Positions 1 through 10,912 of a stretch of 64,000 nt of DNA are shown piece after piece. Below the pieces are notes generated by a model, which was given only the letters and a program-made list of their open reading frames with translations, searched no databases and was not told the DNA's origin. The stretch covers positions 661,069-725,068 of the forward strand of contig NC_018336.1 of assembly GCF_000234665.1 (NCBI RefSeq), given 5' to 3'. This DNA comes from Leishmania mexicana MHOM/GT/2001/U1103 (lineage: Eukaryota; Euglenozoa; Kinetoplastea; Trypanosomatida; Trypanosomatidae). The first letter of the stretch is position 1; each line of letters starts with the position of its first letter. The position numbers were made by a program, and so were the translations under genes.

Positions 1-2
1 GC

Positions 3-2912
3 GGCCCGCGCAGTCGACTGTACCGTCACTCCAGGCACGACAACGAGGAGGATTCGACCGGGTTCGACATGATGCACCTGACGGAGACGCCGTCCTACAT
101 CCGCGGAAAGCTGCGCCCGTATCAGATCGAGGGCGTGAACTGGTTGCTCAGCCTCTTCTCGCGCGGCGTGAATGGGATTTTGGCAGATGAGATGGGGCTG
201 GGCAAAACCTTCCAGACCATCGCCACTATCGCGTACCTCAAGTTCACTTTAGGGATGCCGGGCCCGCACCTGGTCGTGTGCCCGAAGTCTGTGATGGGGA
301 ACTGGTACCGCGAGTTCAAGCACTGGTGCCCTGGGCTCTTGGTGTACAAGTTCCACGCCTCTAGCGATATTCGGCCAAGCATCGTCAAGGCTCACTTGCA
401 CCCTACCGATCGCATCAAGTACGACGTCATTGTGACGACCTTTGAGATGGTTCTGGATGAGCTCAACTTGTTTAAGCGCATTGCGTGGCAGTACTTGATC
501 GTCGATGAGGCTCATAAGCTGAAGAACGAGGAGGGGCGTGCCCATACGGCGCTGGACTCCCTGCACACGTCGCACCGACTCATTATCACCGGCACGCCTC
601 TGCAAAACAACCTCAAAGAGCTATGGGCGCTGCTGCACTTCCTGGCACCACGCTTGTTCAGCGACTCTGAATCCTTCGACACGTGGTTCGACACCGCGTC
701 GGGCCAGCAGGACGCCAACGTCATGTCAAACCTGCACAAGATCCTCGCTCCCCTCATGATTCGTCGTCTCAAGGCTGATGTGAGCACTGGCATTCCGCCA
801 AAGAAGGAGATTTACGTGTCGTGCCAGCTCTCCAAGAAACAAAGAGAGTGGTACATGAACGTCCTTGCGAAGGACGCCGAGGTGCTGAACAAGGCTGGCG
901 GCAGTGTTGCCTCTCTGACGAATGCCATGATGAGTCTTCGAAAAGTGATCAATCACCCTTACCTTATGGACGGCGGCGAGGAGGGGCCTCCGTTCGTCAC
1001 GGATGAAAAGTTGGTGAGAACGAGTGGCAAGATGATCATTCTGGACAAGCTGCTGCACCGATTGAGGGCTGATGTGCAGGGCAAGCACAAGGTGCTCATC
1101 TTCTCTCAGTTCACCTCGATGCTTAACATTTTGGAGGACTACTGCAACATGCGCGGCTTCATGTACTGTCGCATCGATGGCAACACCAGCGGCTACGACA
1201 GAGATTCCCAGATGGCATCTTTCAACTCCCCCTCGAGCGACTATTTCATTTTTCTGCTATCCACCCGCGCTGGCGGTCTCGGCATCAACCTTCAGGCTGC
1301 GAATCACGTCATTCTGTACGACTCCGACTGGAACCCGCAGATGGACTTGCAGGCGCAAGATCGCGCGCATCGCATCGGCCAGAAACGTAGCGTCCGCGTC
1401 TACCGCTTCGTCACGGACGGTACGCTGGAAGAGAAGATGTACCGCCGAGCTCTAAAGAAGCTCTACCTGGATGCGGTGGTGGTGCAGCAGGGCCGACTGC
1501 AGTCGAAGGCGACGAATCAGGCCTCCAAGGAGGAGCTGCTGTCCATGATCAAGTTTGGCGCCGAGGAGATTTTTAAAACACGTCACGAGGACGTTACGGA
1601 GGCCGATATCGATCGTCTACTCGATGAGGGAGAGACGATCTCGAACCAGCTGACGAGCGAAGCCAAGCAGCAGGTGCAGATGTCCCTCGCCAGCTTTCAG
1701 CTCGGTGCGGAGGAGGCGAATATTTACGACTTTGAGGGCGTAAGCTACAAAACCGGCGCAGAGTCGCGGATTTTGCACGTCAGGCTGAGCTCGCCGGTGA
1801 GCCAAGGGGAGTTGCAGGCACAGTGCTCGCAGCATGGAGAGGTGATCAAGGCCGTTCTGCACCCCAACCTGAGGGAGGCGTTGGTGTACTTCCGCTCAAC
1901 CAGTGGGGCCATGGAGGCCAAGGCGAAGCTGCCCTACGAATCGGCCTTCGCTAGCCGAGACTCGCAGACAGTGGTGTCAAGTGACATGATTGCGGAGTGC
2001 ATCGGCGTGGGCGAGAAACTGGGCCGCGGCCATCGCATGCGTGGACCGGTGCAGCTCTTCACCGAGGCGGATGTAGAGTCTATGCAGAAGAAGGTAACCA
2101 AGGGACCGCCGCTGAAGCTGCCGAAGCTCCCCAAGTTTCACCCGTACCAGCTGTACAACGCGAAGCGGCTGACGGAGCTGCACAACACGGAGGTGGCGCT
2201 GATGGTACGCAACTGGAAGCGCAAGTACGAGGAGAAGAGCGACGCGCAGAAGAGCAAGGAGAACAACGAGGAGGCTGGCGACGAGGCCGAGGACGAAGAC
2301 GAGCTCCTGACCGAGGTGGAGCAAGAGGAGCGAGAGCGGCTGATGAGCGAGGGCTTCCCGACCTGGACCTTCTACGAGTACCGCTCGGTAGTGTCAGCCC
2401 TTACCAGCGGAAAGATGGATCTCACCGACTACACTGCCATCGCTGCTGCAGTGGGTGGAACCAAGACGGTGGGCGAGGTGCGTGACTACGTGGTTGCCCT
2501 GCTGGAGCGTGGTGAGCAGTGCATCAAGAAATTCGCCCTCGTGGAGGAGCGCATCAAGAAGGCGAGGGTGAGGCGCGAAGCGAAAGAGAACGTCTTCAAA
2601 GCTGCCAAGTGGAAGGTGGAGACGTGCGAGCACCCAGAGAAGGAGCTCACCTTTAAGGCGCGCGGCAACGTAGCACTTGATCGGGAGATCTTTCTCATGG
2701 CCTACGAGACTGGGTTCAAGGCGAACAACACGAGCGAGCTGGTGCGTACTCGCCCCCAGCACATCTTCAATGTCTGGTATCAGTCCCGCCCTGACGGTTT
2801 CTTTAGCAAGCGTTTGCACACGTTGATGAAGTCAGTGCAACGGGAGTGGGAGAAGCCGGCGGAGGATGACGGCGCCATGCCAAGTAAGAGTCGCCGTCGC
2901 CTGGAGATTTGA
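3..2912 (+). CDS. ISWI: ISWI-family SNF2 chromatin-remodelling ATPase (5' partial)
   Basis: ATP-dependent nucleosome-spacing motor of the nucleus. The frame is open from the first full codon of the window, and the residues before the first ATG (69) look like the usual pre-helicase segment, so the N-terminus lies upstream. Numbered from that ATG: Walker A DEMGLGKT at 40-47, DEAH box near 142, TGTPLQN, and the C-terminal helicase lobe ending in the RAHRIGQ motif near 440. The HAND-SANT-SLIDE module follows (about 680-940), with the acidic stretch and the EGFPTW segment typical of ISWI. Between the ATPase and HAND (about 566-630) is a segment with RRM-like strand/helix alternation, which animal ISWI proteins lack. 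In trypanosomes ISWI is linked to expression-site silencing and transcription boundaries. The family call is firm; the full length is not visible. Confidence 0.95.
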   Translation, partial: GPRSRLYRHSRHDNEEDSTGFDMMHLTETPSYIRGKLRPYQIEGVNWLLSLFSRGVNGILADEMGLGKTFQTIATIAYLKFTLGMPGPHLVVCPKSVMGNWYREFKHWCPGLLVYKFHASSDIRPSIVKAHLHPTDRIKYDVIVTTFEMVLDELNLFKRIAWQYLIVDEAHKLKNEEGRAHTALDSLHTSHRLIITGTPLQNNLKELWALLHFLAPRLFSDSESFDTWFDTASGQQDANVMSNLHKILAPLMIRRLKADVSTGIPPKKEIYVSCQLSKKQREWYMNVLAKDAEVLNKAGGSVASLTNAMMSLRKVINHPYLMDGGEEGPPFVTDEKLVRTSGKMIILDKLLHRLRADVQGKHKVLIFSQFTSMLNILEDYCNMRGFMYCRIDGNTSGYDRDSQMASFNSPSSDYFIFLLSTRAGGLGINLQAANHVILYDSDWNPQMDLQAQDRAHRIGQKRSVRVYRFVTDGTLEEKMYRRALKKLYLDAVVVQQGRLQSKATNQASKEELLSMIKFGAEEIFKTRHEDVTEADIDRLLDEGETISNQLTSEAKQQVQMSLASFQLGAEEANIYDFEGVSYKTGAESRILHVRLSSPVSQGELQAQCSQHGEVIKAVLHPNLREALVYFRSTSGAMEAKAKLPYESAFASRDSQTVVSSDMIAECIGVGEKLGRGHRMRGPVQLFTEADVESMQKKVTKGPPLKLPKLPKFHPYQLYNAKRLTELHNTEVALMVRNWKRKYEEKSDAQKSKENNEEAGDEAEDEDELLTEVEQEERERLMSEGFPTWTFYEYRSVVSALTSGKMDLTDYTAIAAAVGGTKTVGEVRDYVVALLERGEQCIKKFALVEERIKKARVRREAKENVFKAAKWKVETCEHPEKELTFKARGNVALDREIFLMAYETGFKANNTSELVRTRPQHIFNVWYQSRPDGFFSKRLHTLMKSVQREWEKPAEDDGAMPSKSRRRLEI

Positions 2913-5900
2913 GCGCATTGCTTTCTTTCCTTCATGATTGCGTTCCGTTGCATCGCTGGCAATCGTCGAGACTCGGACACCGGTCTTCAGCTGCGTCGCC
3001 GGCGTCTGATGACACGCACCGATGCTGGACTGCATTCGCGATGCCACGCCCGTCTCAACCCTCCCTCATTCCTCCCTCCTTTATTTACCTGGCGCTTTAC
3101 AAGACGCGGAAGTTATCAAACAGTGAAGCGCAGAGAGAGAGGGAGAAGTATTGGGGTTAGGGTAGGCTCCCACATGACAGTGCTTGGCATCCGCGTGCGT
3201 GCGTGCGTGCGTGCGTGTGTGTGTGTGAGGCAACAAGTGGGAGAGGCTTTGTGTACTGTGCGTTTACCCGCGCTGTTTTTGTGCTTCTTTCTTTCCTCTC
3301 TGACGTGGCAGAATTCACCTCCTCTGTTTCCCTTCTCGCTTTGTACCCTTGCAACGGAGTACATGCTACGGTACAGGGGCGCGGAGGAGGGATGGAGGAC
3401 GCCAACGTCTAACTTCTCTTCCCCTGCCCCCCTCCTCCCCGCCTCCCACTGAGAACAGAAGAAACAAACAAAGCGCTGGTCTTGTCGGGGTGGTGACCAT
3501 GCGAGTACATGGCGGTGCTTCTTCCATTGTGCGGCGTCGCGCATCCGTCCACCTCCTTCTCTCCTGCCCAGGCTCCTTCTTTTTTTTCGCACACGCGTCA
3601 GTCACGGGCGCCTGATGGCTCTTCTCCCTCACCCCCACCCCACCGGCATCTCATTGCGAAAGAGTGCTGCCGCTCTCTTGTAGAGGAGAGCGGGGGGGTG
3701 GGTGGGCTCTCAGCTGCTTCTGTCGGGGCAGCTTCTGGCCGCGACGTACGGGTGTATATATATGTGTGTGTGAGGCGGAGTAGATCTCTTTTACTCCCTC
3801 TTCTGTTGGGGAGAGTGTCAACTGGTTTTAGCCATCTTGTCTGTGAGTTCCAGTCGGTCCCACCCCGACCAGTGGCCCCCCCATCATGTCCGCGACCGCG
3901 TGAGGCATGACGGATGGGGAGGGGCGGGGCCTGGAGTTTAGTGGAAGGCATGCAAAGGAAAAGCACCAATACCGTGGAAGTGGAATACAGAGTTCAGCTC
4001 CCTCCCTTAGGCCTTCCTGGCGATGTCTAGCGCCTTTGCGACACCATCCCCCGTTCGACTAGAAAATGGGGATGGGGCCCATCAACTGGATAGCTTACCT
4101 TCCTCTCTTTCCCTTTCTCCCTGCTCTCCCGCTAGTGAGGGCGGGGAATATTCACATACTTGCTCTCTCTCCTCTGCGCCTTTGTTTTTATTTTCCTGCA
4201 GCTCAGCTGCCGTTATGCTACGTGGCGAAAGAGCGTGTTGACAAGCAGCTGTGCAGCGTGGACGAGAACGTCGTTGGGCTTTATGGAGAGTGCCATAGCA
4301 CAAAGCGGAAAAGTCGGCGCTCTCCCGATTGCACCGAAGAGAGGGGCGATTTCATCACCTTGACGTCATCAGCACACAGTTGCGCAGCGGAGGCAAACTC
4401 CTCTTGCCCTGGTATACTTGTTGAGCGCAAACCGCAGAAGCCTGCTCTCACACTAGTCCCACCGCACAACTCCTCTTTGGTGCTGATTCCCTCTTTTTCT
4501 CGTCATGCGCCAGGTGTGTATTCGTGATGTCCCCTCGTCATATTTATCGTTCTCTCTCGCTTTCTTATATTCTTTCTCTCCTCTTTTCGTTCTTCTGTGC
4601 GTCTCACCGTTTCGTCTCCCCTGTTTTCACGCTGCACCTGATACTTTCCGTCTGATGGTGGTGGTTTTGGGTGATGCCACCTCCATAACCACCAACGCGG
4701 CGTTTTTCTCCACACTTCTGCCATGTTCCCCGCTCACACCCACACCCACACACACACATACACCAACCCACGCTTAATCTAAACGAGGTTTCTCCCCTGC
4801 AGGTTCGTGGAAGGAAGGGACGATCAAGCAAAGCAAACACACTTGACAACCCCTCAAAACCCACCAACCCACAAAGAAGGTGCTAGAGTCGCTCATCTCC
4901 ACTTCTTCTCGTAGCCGATTCCGCCGCTACTGCTGTGTTGGCGATACAGCGTTACTCTCTGATTTATCTTAGTATTGGACTCAGTGCTCACAGTGCTGCG
5001 TCGCTCTCTCCTTCCCCTCTCCCTCCATCTGGTTTAAGACTTCTGCCGCTTTGATTTATTGATTATCTTGCTGCGTCCTCTCTTTTACTTGTGTCTTGGC
5101 GTCTGTGCTGCTTCATCACTGACTCCTATCATCCGCTGGCTCGCCCCCCCTCCTCCTCCCCCCTTCCCTTCCCCTTCCCTTCTCTCTTTGTTACTTAGAC
5201 TGGGGACTCGCTCTTGTTCGTCGTTGTGCTATTCTGCGTGTGTCCGTGTGCGCGTCGACGAGATTGCTGTGCTTTTCCTATACCTCCCCTTTGTCAGCTG
5301 CGGGTTGCCATTTCTTTTTTTTTTGCGTACTGTTGTGTTGGATTGAGCTGTGTGTGCGTGTGTGGATTTCGATTGTCTCATCTCGCTAGAGGAGGGGGGG
5401 ATACGCTCGCCGAAGGATTGTCGTGCGGCCTTCTTTTTTTCCTTTTGCTTCATTCACCTGTCGCGTACACAGAAAGTAGAGAGCAGCATCAGCAGCAGGT
5501 ACGCATTGGGCATGCCTAGCAAGAAAGGAAAAAGAAAGGAAGACGAGCACCACTTCCCGCATCCACCCCCCTGCCACAACGATCGAAACACACACACGCA
5601 CACACGCACACAGGCGTGTTGGCACTTCTAATTGTAGCCCTATATATATATATGTATGCATGCGGGTGTGTGAGTGTGTGTGTGTGTGCAGGTGTACATG
5701 TACCTCGCCAAATTGTAGAAGGTAAAACCGGTTTTGCACTTGTTTAACCTGCTCATCTCTTTGCCCTGCCCCCAAATCCACGTTCCGCACGCGCTTTTTG
5801 ACTTCTCTCTTTTTTTTTTCGGTGTTCGTTCCACGTTGCCATTTTCGAACGAACTGGGTTTCCTTACGTTTTATTGTTACTGTATCTTCCGCGTGGAAGT

Positions 5901-6316
5901 TTCTAACGGACACTTGGCGCAGCCACTTTTTGTATCGACTCTGCCATTTTATACACAAGCCCACGGAGAATTACTCGAGCTGACTTTGGATTGTCACTGT
6001 TTCTGTCCAGGCGTGCTGCACCCAACACCTTGTTAGTGGGGGCGGGGGAGGGGGCACCAAGCTTGTGTTGCACGCGAACCTGGCCTGTATGTGTGTGTGT
6101 GCGTTATCTAGCACCCCCTGAGCCTATTCAACAGCCATCTCACCGTGCGCACGTGGCGCCATCTGTTTCACCTCTTTTTGTTCTGCTGAGCCCTGCGCGT
6201 CGACGTGTTCTCTCGTTTGTGTTGTGCACTTTATCGCTTTGCACTGTCCGATATCTGACCTTTACTCGTTGCTGCGACAGATTTTGTTCGTTTTTCTTGC
6301 TCGATAGGCACCAGAT
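2913..6316. other. Intergenic region: ISWI 3'UTR and kinase 5' region
   Basis: There is 3.4 kb without a credible gene. It is T/C-rich with many simple repeats: (GCGT/GT)n near 3195-3227, (CA)n near 4740-4765 and 5587-5614, and (TA)n near 5641-5652. The open frames here are short, low-complexity and lie on both strands. A polypyrimidine run followed by AG at 6306-6307 lies just before the kinase ATG and could be a spliced-leader acceptor. I see no tRNA, rRNA or snoRNA. Confidence 0.6.
3193..3227. repeat. GCGT/GT microsatellite
   Basis: Tandem GCGT units run into a pure GT tract within the ISWI 3' region. It is typical Leishmania intergenic simple sequence and probably length-polymorphic. Confidence 0.85.
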
Positions 6317-8239
6317 ATGTCCAAGGAGGCGGCCAAGACTCCGAGGGAGGATGGCGGCATGGAGAGGAAGGGTGACGGCAAGGCATCGAAGAAGCTGATC
6401 GGCGGTCACATCGAGCTCGGCCACGTGCTCGGCGTTGGCGGTTTTGGCAAGGTCTACAACGCGTACGATGTGACAAAGAAGGTGCATGTGGCAGTGAAGA
6501 TGATTAACAAGGCGCTGGTGCGCAGCAGCGGCATCCAGTCCTACGTGGAGCGCGAAATCGAAATGATGCGCAAGATGAAGAACCAACATGTGGTGCGTCT
6601 TCTGGAGGCCATCGAGACGTCCAAGGCGTACAACCTTGTCATGGAGCTGGCCCCGAACGGGGAGCTTTTCGACAAAATTGTGGACTCAAAACGCTTCGAC
6701 GAGGAAACAGCGCGCAACTACTTCCAGCAGCTCATTTGCGCCGTGCACTACTGCCACCGCATGAACATCGTCCACCGTGATCTGAAGGCTGAGAACTTGC
6801 TGCTCGGTGAGAACAACGTGCTAAAGGTGTGCGACTTTGGACTCTCCCGCTACACGAAGGAGGGCCGTTTCAACGACCACGAGGTGCTCTTTACCTCTCT
6901 GGCAGGCAGTATTGATTACCAGGCACCCGAGGTGCTCAAGGAGCGGGGATATGAGGGGGATTCGTGCGACATGTGGAGCTGTGGCTGCGTCCTCTTCTTC
7001 ATGCTCTGCGGCTACCTTCCCTTCACGGACCGCTCAGACGGACTCACACGCAAGCGTATTATGAGCTGCCAATACAATAGGACAAGTCGCTATCTCCCAG
7101 AGCAGGCTGCCGATCTCATCGCTCACCTGCTAGTCCCCTTCCCCTCCGCCCGCTATACGACCGCGGATGTGATTCAGCACCCATGGTTCCGTGTCAACCT
7201 CGATCCCAGCATGTTCCCTGACGACAATGTGGTACCAACACCGATGAGCCCACTTGGCAGCGGCGAGTTCATTCAGCGCGTCATCACCCCTCAGCTCAGC
7301 ACCGGTAGCTTTGGTGCGGCCCCGTCACCCACCACCAGCAAGGCAGACGAGATGCACCAGGCATTCCAGAGCTGCAACATCACGGGTGACGGCTTCCTCA
7401 ACAAGGAGGAGGTGCGCGACGCCCTCATAAAGCTCAATGACGGTAATCAGGTGACGGAGCAGGAGGTGAAGGATTTCATGAGCAACTTCCAGGTGGACCA
7501 GGAGGGCCGCATTACGGAGGAAGAATTTGTGATGGGGTGGACAAAGCACCAGAACAACCTTGGCTCAAAGTACGACCTCTCCAAGATGGCACACCTGTTC
7601 CACTACGACTTAGAAAAGGAGTTCCTGCAAGTAGTGCGCCAGGCCTTCGATTCGATCGACTCCGAGCACTCGGGCATCATCACCAAGGAGAAACTCAAGA
7701 GCTTGAACTTGGGCCTGACCGACAAAGATGCTGAGTCTGCATTCTCTTCGGTGGACACGGAGCACAAGGGCCTTTCCTCCCTTACTTTCGAGGGCTTCGT
7801 GTGCCTCTGCTTGAAGTACGACTTCTTCAAGAACCACCCACTCGCCATCCGCTTGCGCCGACTAAATGCCTTCTTCGAGGCCACTGAGCACGCCGCCTTC
7901 CGTGCTTCGCTGAACACCGGTTACACGGTTGCCGGCCAGCGCGAGGTGATCAAGGCGCTCCTCCTGAGCAAGCAGGAGTCTCTTTCCACCACCTTCGAGG
8001 AGGGCGATGGGAACGGCTTTCTCTACGGTACCTACACCCAAGACTCCAAGAAGGTACTGGAGATCGGCGTGCGGCTGCTCCCCGCGGCAGCCGGCTATAC
8101 CAAGGTAATTGTGTACCGCATTGGCGGGAAGACCATTGAGTTCCACAAGTGGTTTCTCGACCTGCGACGACTAATGAAAGATGAGCTGCTACGCTGCGAG
8201 GAGGACACGGCCGTGAAGGGCGAGCCGGAGTTGATGTAA
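6317..8239 (+). CDS. CAMK-type protein kinase with EF-hands and a KA1-like C-terminus
   Basis: Ser/Thr kinase of 640 aa. The kinase domain is at about 32-291: glycine loop GVGGFG at 39-44, catalytic Lys61, HRDLKAEN at 153-160, DFG at 173-175, APE at 203-205. It looks SNF1/CAMK-like. Four EF-hand-like units follow. Only the first loop (354-365, N-x-T-x-D-G...E) is near canonical; the second lacks an acidic residue at position 1, the third has Lys at position 12, and the fourth is degenerate. The last ~75 residues (about 565-625) resemble the KA1/PPI domain of plant CIPK kinases, including an IEFHKWF-type motif. The order kinase, EF-hands, KA1 suggests calcium sensing and KA1-type control in one chain. 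The ATG follows a pyrimidine tract and an AG. Substrate is unknown. Confidence 0.9.
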   Translation: MSKEAAKTPREDGGMERKGDGKASKKLIGGHIELGHVLGVGGFGKVYNAYDVTKKVHVAVKMINKALVRSSGIQSYVEREIEMMRKMKNQHVVRLLEAIETSKAYNLVMELAPNGELFDKIVDSKRFDEETARNYFQQLICAVHYCHRMNIVHRDLKAENLLLGENNVLKVCDFGLSRYTKEGRFNDHEVLFTSLAGSIDYQAPEVLKERGYEGDSCDMWSCGCVLFFMLCGYLPFTDRSDGLTRKRIMSCQYNRTSRYLPEQAADLIAHLLVPFPSARYTTADVIQHPWFRVNLDPSMFPDDNVVPTPMSPLGSGEFIQRVITPQLSTGSFGAAPSPTTSKADEMHQAFQSCNITGDGFLNKEEVRDALIKLNDGNQVTEQEVKDFMSNFQVDQEGRITEEEFVMGWTKHQNNLGSKYDLSKMAHLFHYDLEKEFLQVVRQAFDSIDSEHSGIITKEKLKSLNLGLTDKDAESAFSSVDTEHKGLSSLTFEGFVCLCLKYDFFKNHPLAIRLRRLNAFFEATEHAAFRASLNTGYTVAGQREVIKALLLSKQESLSTTFEEGDGNGFLYGTYTQDSKKVLEIGVRLLPAAAGYTKVIVYRIGGKTIEFHKWFLDLRRLMKDELLRCEEDTAVKGEPELM

Positions 8240-8553
8240 TTCGGTTTCTCTTGTCTTTCACTGCTCGGTGGGTTTTATTACCATTGCACTCTTTGAGCAT
8301 CCCCCCTCCCCCCTCCTCACGTGAAACCGCGTTGTCCTCCGGATTTGGTGTGGCCTTTCTCTCTCTCCCTCTGTTTGTGCGCGTATGTGGACAAACCTGG
8401 GCTTTGTCTCTCTTTCCTGTTACTGTTGTTGTTGATCTTTGCAAGCGTTCAAGCACCGCGACATCACGTAGTTTTACCTCGTCTTTGCTTGGCTCTGCTT
8501 TTTCAAAAAGAAAACAAAAACATTCTCGTGTACTGGACTCACCTTGTTGACGG
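8240..8553. other. Kinase 3'UTR up to SIDER2 copy 1
   Basis: This is pyrimidine-rich untranslated sequence between the kinase stop codon and the SIDER2 element. I see no gene. The close spacing suggests the element lies within the kinase 3'UTR. Confidence 0.5.
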
Positions 8554-9095
8554 GAGGGACACCTCGACACGTGGTATCAGAGTCCAATACCCCGCCCTGT
8601 GCGGGGGAGAAGCCAGGCAGAGCCCCTATCCCCTGCCAATGCCGCGCCGCATCTGGTGGTGGCAGGGTCAAGCGCCTGCGACGTGGGGGCGGGGTCCGAG
8701 CGATGCATCGCTGCTGATGCCGGCGGCCAGGTCGTGGGTGGCGCTGCGTCGGAGCGGGCTGCGACTGTGCAGCGGGTTGCGCCGTGCATGCTATATGGGC
8801 GGGGTGTCAGCGCGACTCGACTGCGGCCCGCCCGGCCCTCGCTGGCTCCTGGTGTGTGGCGCCTGGGCCGCCCCGAGGGGTGCGCCGGGTGGCGGCCGGC
8901 ATGATATGAGCGGCTGCGGGGCTGCCCGCGTAGAGGAGGCTGGTGGAGGTTGAGGCAGGGCCCGTGCTGAGATGGCTGCGTCGGCGCATGGCTGTGATGC
9001 GTGTGCCCAGCGCTGCTTCGCACCACGCGATGGGGCCTGTGACGGCCCAGGGCTAGCGTGCCCATTCCGTCCATGCCGTAAAGGCGGAGAATAGA
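8554..9095 (+). mobile_element. SIDER2-like retroposon, copy 1
   Basis: Non-coding, GC-rich element of about 540 bp, repeated nearly identically at about 38.4, 41.3 and 48.0 kb. Its 5' end carries a GTGGTATCAGAGTCCAATACC segment and a ccccgc/gcgggg hairpin, which I recall as the signature shared by trypanosomatid ingi/L1Tc-derived retroposons. It belongs to the 3'-end subtype ending in ATGCCGTAAAGGCGGAGAAT, shared with copy 3, but has lost the poly(A) tail. It lies in sense orientation downstream of the kinase, where SIDER2 elements are known to destabilise mRNAs. Long open frames inside it are by-products of base composition. The family name is from memory; the repeat itself is directly visible. 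Confidence 0.8.
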
Positions 9096-10912
9096 CATTA
9101 TGTGAGGATTGACGGGCTCATACATCGTTTCATCGTTTCCCCCCTTGTTCCTAAACAAAAGAGCAATGACTAATTGTCAGGCAGTCTGCTTCGATGAACG
9201 TGGCGAGAGAGAGGAGAAGTCCCGGGGTGCCGGCGTGGGAGGCAGGGGCCGGGCGAGGCGACTGTGGCACTGCGGTGAAGGACAGCGGGGATGCGAAGGC
9301 GACTTTGGGGCGCTGTCGGGGGTGGTTTCTCGAAGAGGAAAACGGAGGGAAGGAAGAGGAGGACGGGCAGATGGAGTGGACGCTTCCCGTTTCCCTCACC
9401 CGAGACCGGAACGCCCCCCCTCCCCCAACTCTCTACTTTATGACTCACGCACGTACTTCCGCAGACTCGCCGTCAAGAAGCACACCATCGTCTTTCTGTT
9501 CCTTACGCCGTACCCCAGTCAACTGGAGGTCCGCCTTTGCGTGGTAGCTTGGTCTTTGAAGTTAACCCCCCTCTCTGTTTATCTATCTCTATCTCTTTCG
9601 CTGCGTCTCTCGTTCTCTTCTGCCACCTTCCCCCCTTTCTTTTTACTGAGTCCTCACTAGTTGCGCGCAGGCATCTACCGTTTTGTACTTCTGTATGTAT
9701 GTGTGTGTGTGTGCGGTCGTTGTTCGCTTCCTGCCCTTTCACATCCTCTTGAATGGTCGCGTGCTGGGCGTCTTTGTTGGTGCGCGCGCTTGTGGTGTGT
9801 TTTGGCAGCTTTCCACGAAGAACACTGATCACGCAACAGAAGGGGGAGGGAGGGGGTGGGGTGGGGAATGTAGACTGTTGAAGAGAACGAAGGGGGAGAC
9901 CGGGATACTACAAAAGGGGTGAGAGAGCGAAGGGGAGAGGAGGGATGGTGGGATGCAACTCTGCCGAGACGCATACACAGACACACGTCAAATATTGTCT
10001 TGCAATGACTGCTGTGCTTATATATATATAGTCCTCCTCTGTATGTGTGTGACCAGGGTCACCCTCCGTCTCTCTTTCTCTTTCCGTCGAATTCTGCACC
10101 TGCGCATCCTCCTCCTCTGCTTGTATTTATCTTCAGTCATTTCTTTTTGGTTGGAGAGCAGAAATAAGGTCGACTTCCCCCCCTTTCCCACCCCTCGCAC
10201 AAAGGCGGCAATGCTCGTTGCATCAGCAGCGGCCCGGATGTTGGCGTATTTTTCTCTTAGGTGATTTACGAGTCCGTGTGTCTCTCTCCGTGGTTGCCTC
10301 AAATTCAAAGTACTGAGCGACTATCAAACAAAAAAGCAAGCAGTTTCTTGACTTGCTGCTCACGGGCGTGAGAAAGGGACCGAAAAGGCGGCGCGCGTTA
10401 CCCGCACGCACACCCTTGATCCCTGGCACGGGTGCTGCTGCTGCTGCTGCTCTCTATCTCTCTTCATTGTAGCGGGTTTGCAGTTGTCACCGATGTCTGT
10501 GACACTGAACGCACTCTTTTCTCTGACGGTTTACGGCGCAATGCGCCTGCTTTGTACCCTATCGTGGCGGTGCATCTGTACACCGAGAAGCCACTGCGTT
10601 AGGGCATGGTCCTCTCCTCCCAGCTTGTCCGTCACTTTCTCTTCGTCGCTGCCATCTCTCCGAATTTTGTTTGCTTTCGCATAATCCTTCCTCTCTCCTC
10701 GTACCTTTTGTACAAAAACACCGCACCTGTGCCAGGGGTGTGTCTTGCCATCTTTCTCTTACTCTCACCCTGCCGTCCGCCACCCCCCCTCCCCCTCCTC
10801 CTTGTCGAGCGGGGTCTCTTTTTTCAGTTCGCTACTCGGGGGTTTTCCAGCGAAGACCGGTCGAGCATCATTTAGCGCCGCGTGCGACAGCTACTCAAGA
10901 TTCTCTGCAATC
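9096..10912. other. Intergenic region between SIDER2 copy 1 and the TPR gene
   Basis: No gene is supported. It contains T/C-rich tracts, a short GT repeat near 9695-9712, a TA run near 10020-10030 and a (CTG)n stretch at about 10431-10451. One frame is open into the TPR gene from 10745, but that begins at TTG and encodes Pro/Ser-rich UTR-like sequence. Confidence 0.5.

Noticed and set aside
3150..3172. Telomere-like GGTTAGGG at about 3,153
   Set aside because: Only about one and a half TTAGGG-like units; a chance occurrence (another lone unit is near 42,320).
8321..9158. Long open frames on both strands across the SIDER2 element
   Set aside because: The same frames recur in every repeat copy on both strands, show no domain, and follow from GC-rich composition. 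The element is non-coding.
10745..10912. N-terminal extension of the TPR protein
   Set aside because: The frame opens at TTG, and the added residues are Pro/Ser-rich UTR translation; the first ATG is at 10,913. The same reasoning rejects non-ATG extensions of DCAF1-like, DOT1-like, Derlin, HAD-like, PUB, DYRK, ABC and 256-aa genes.
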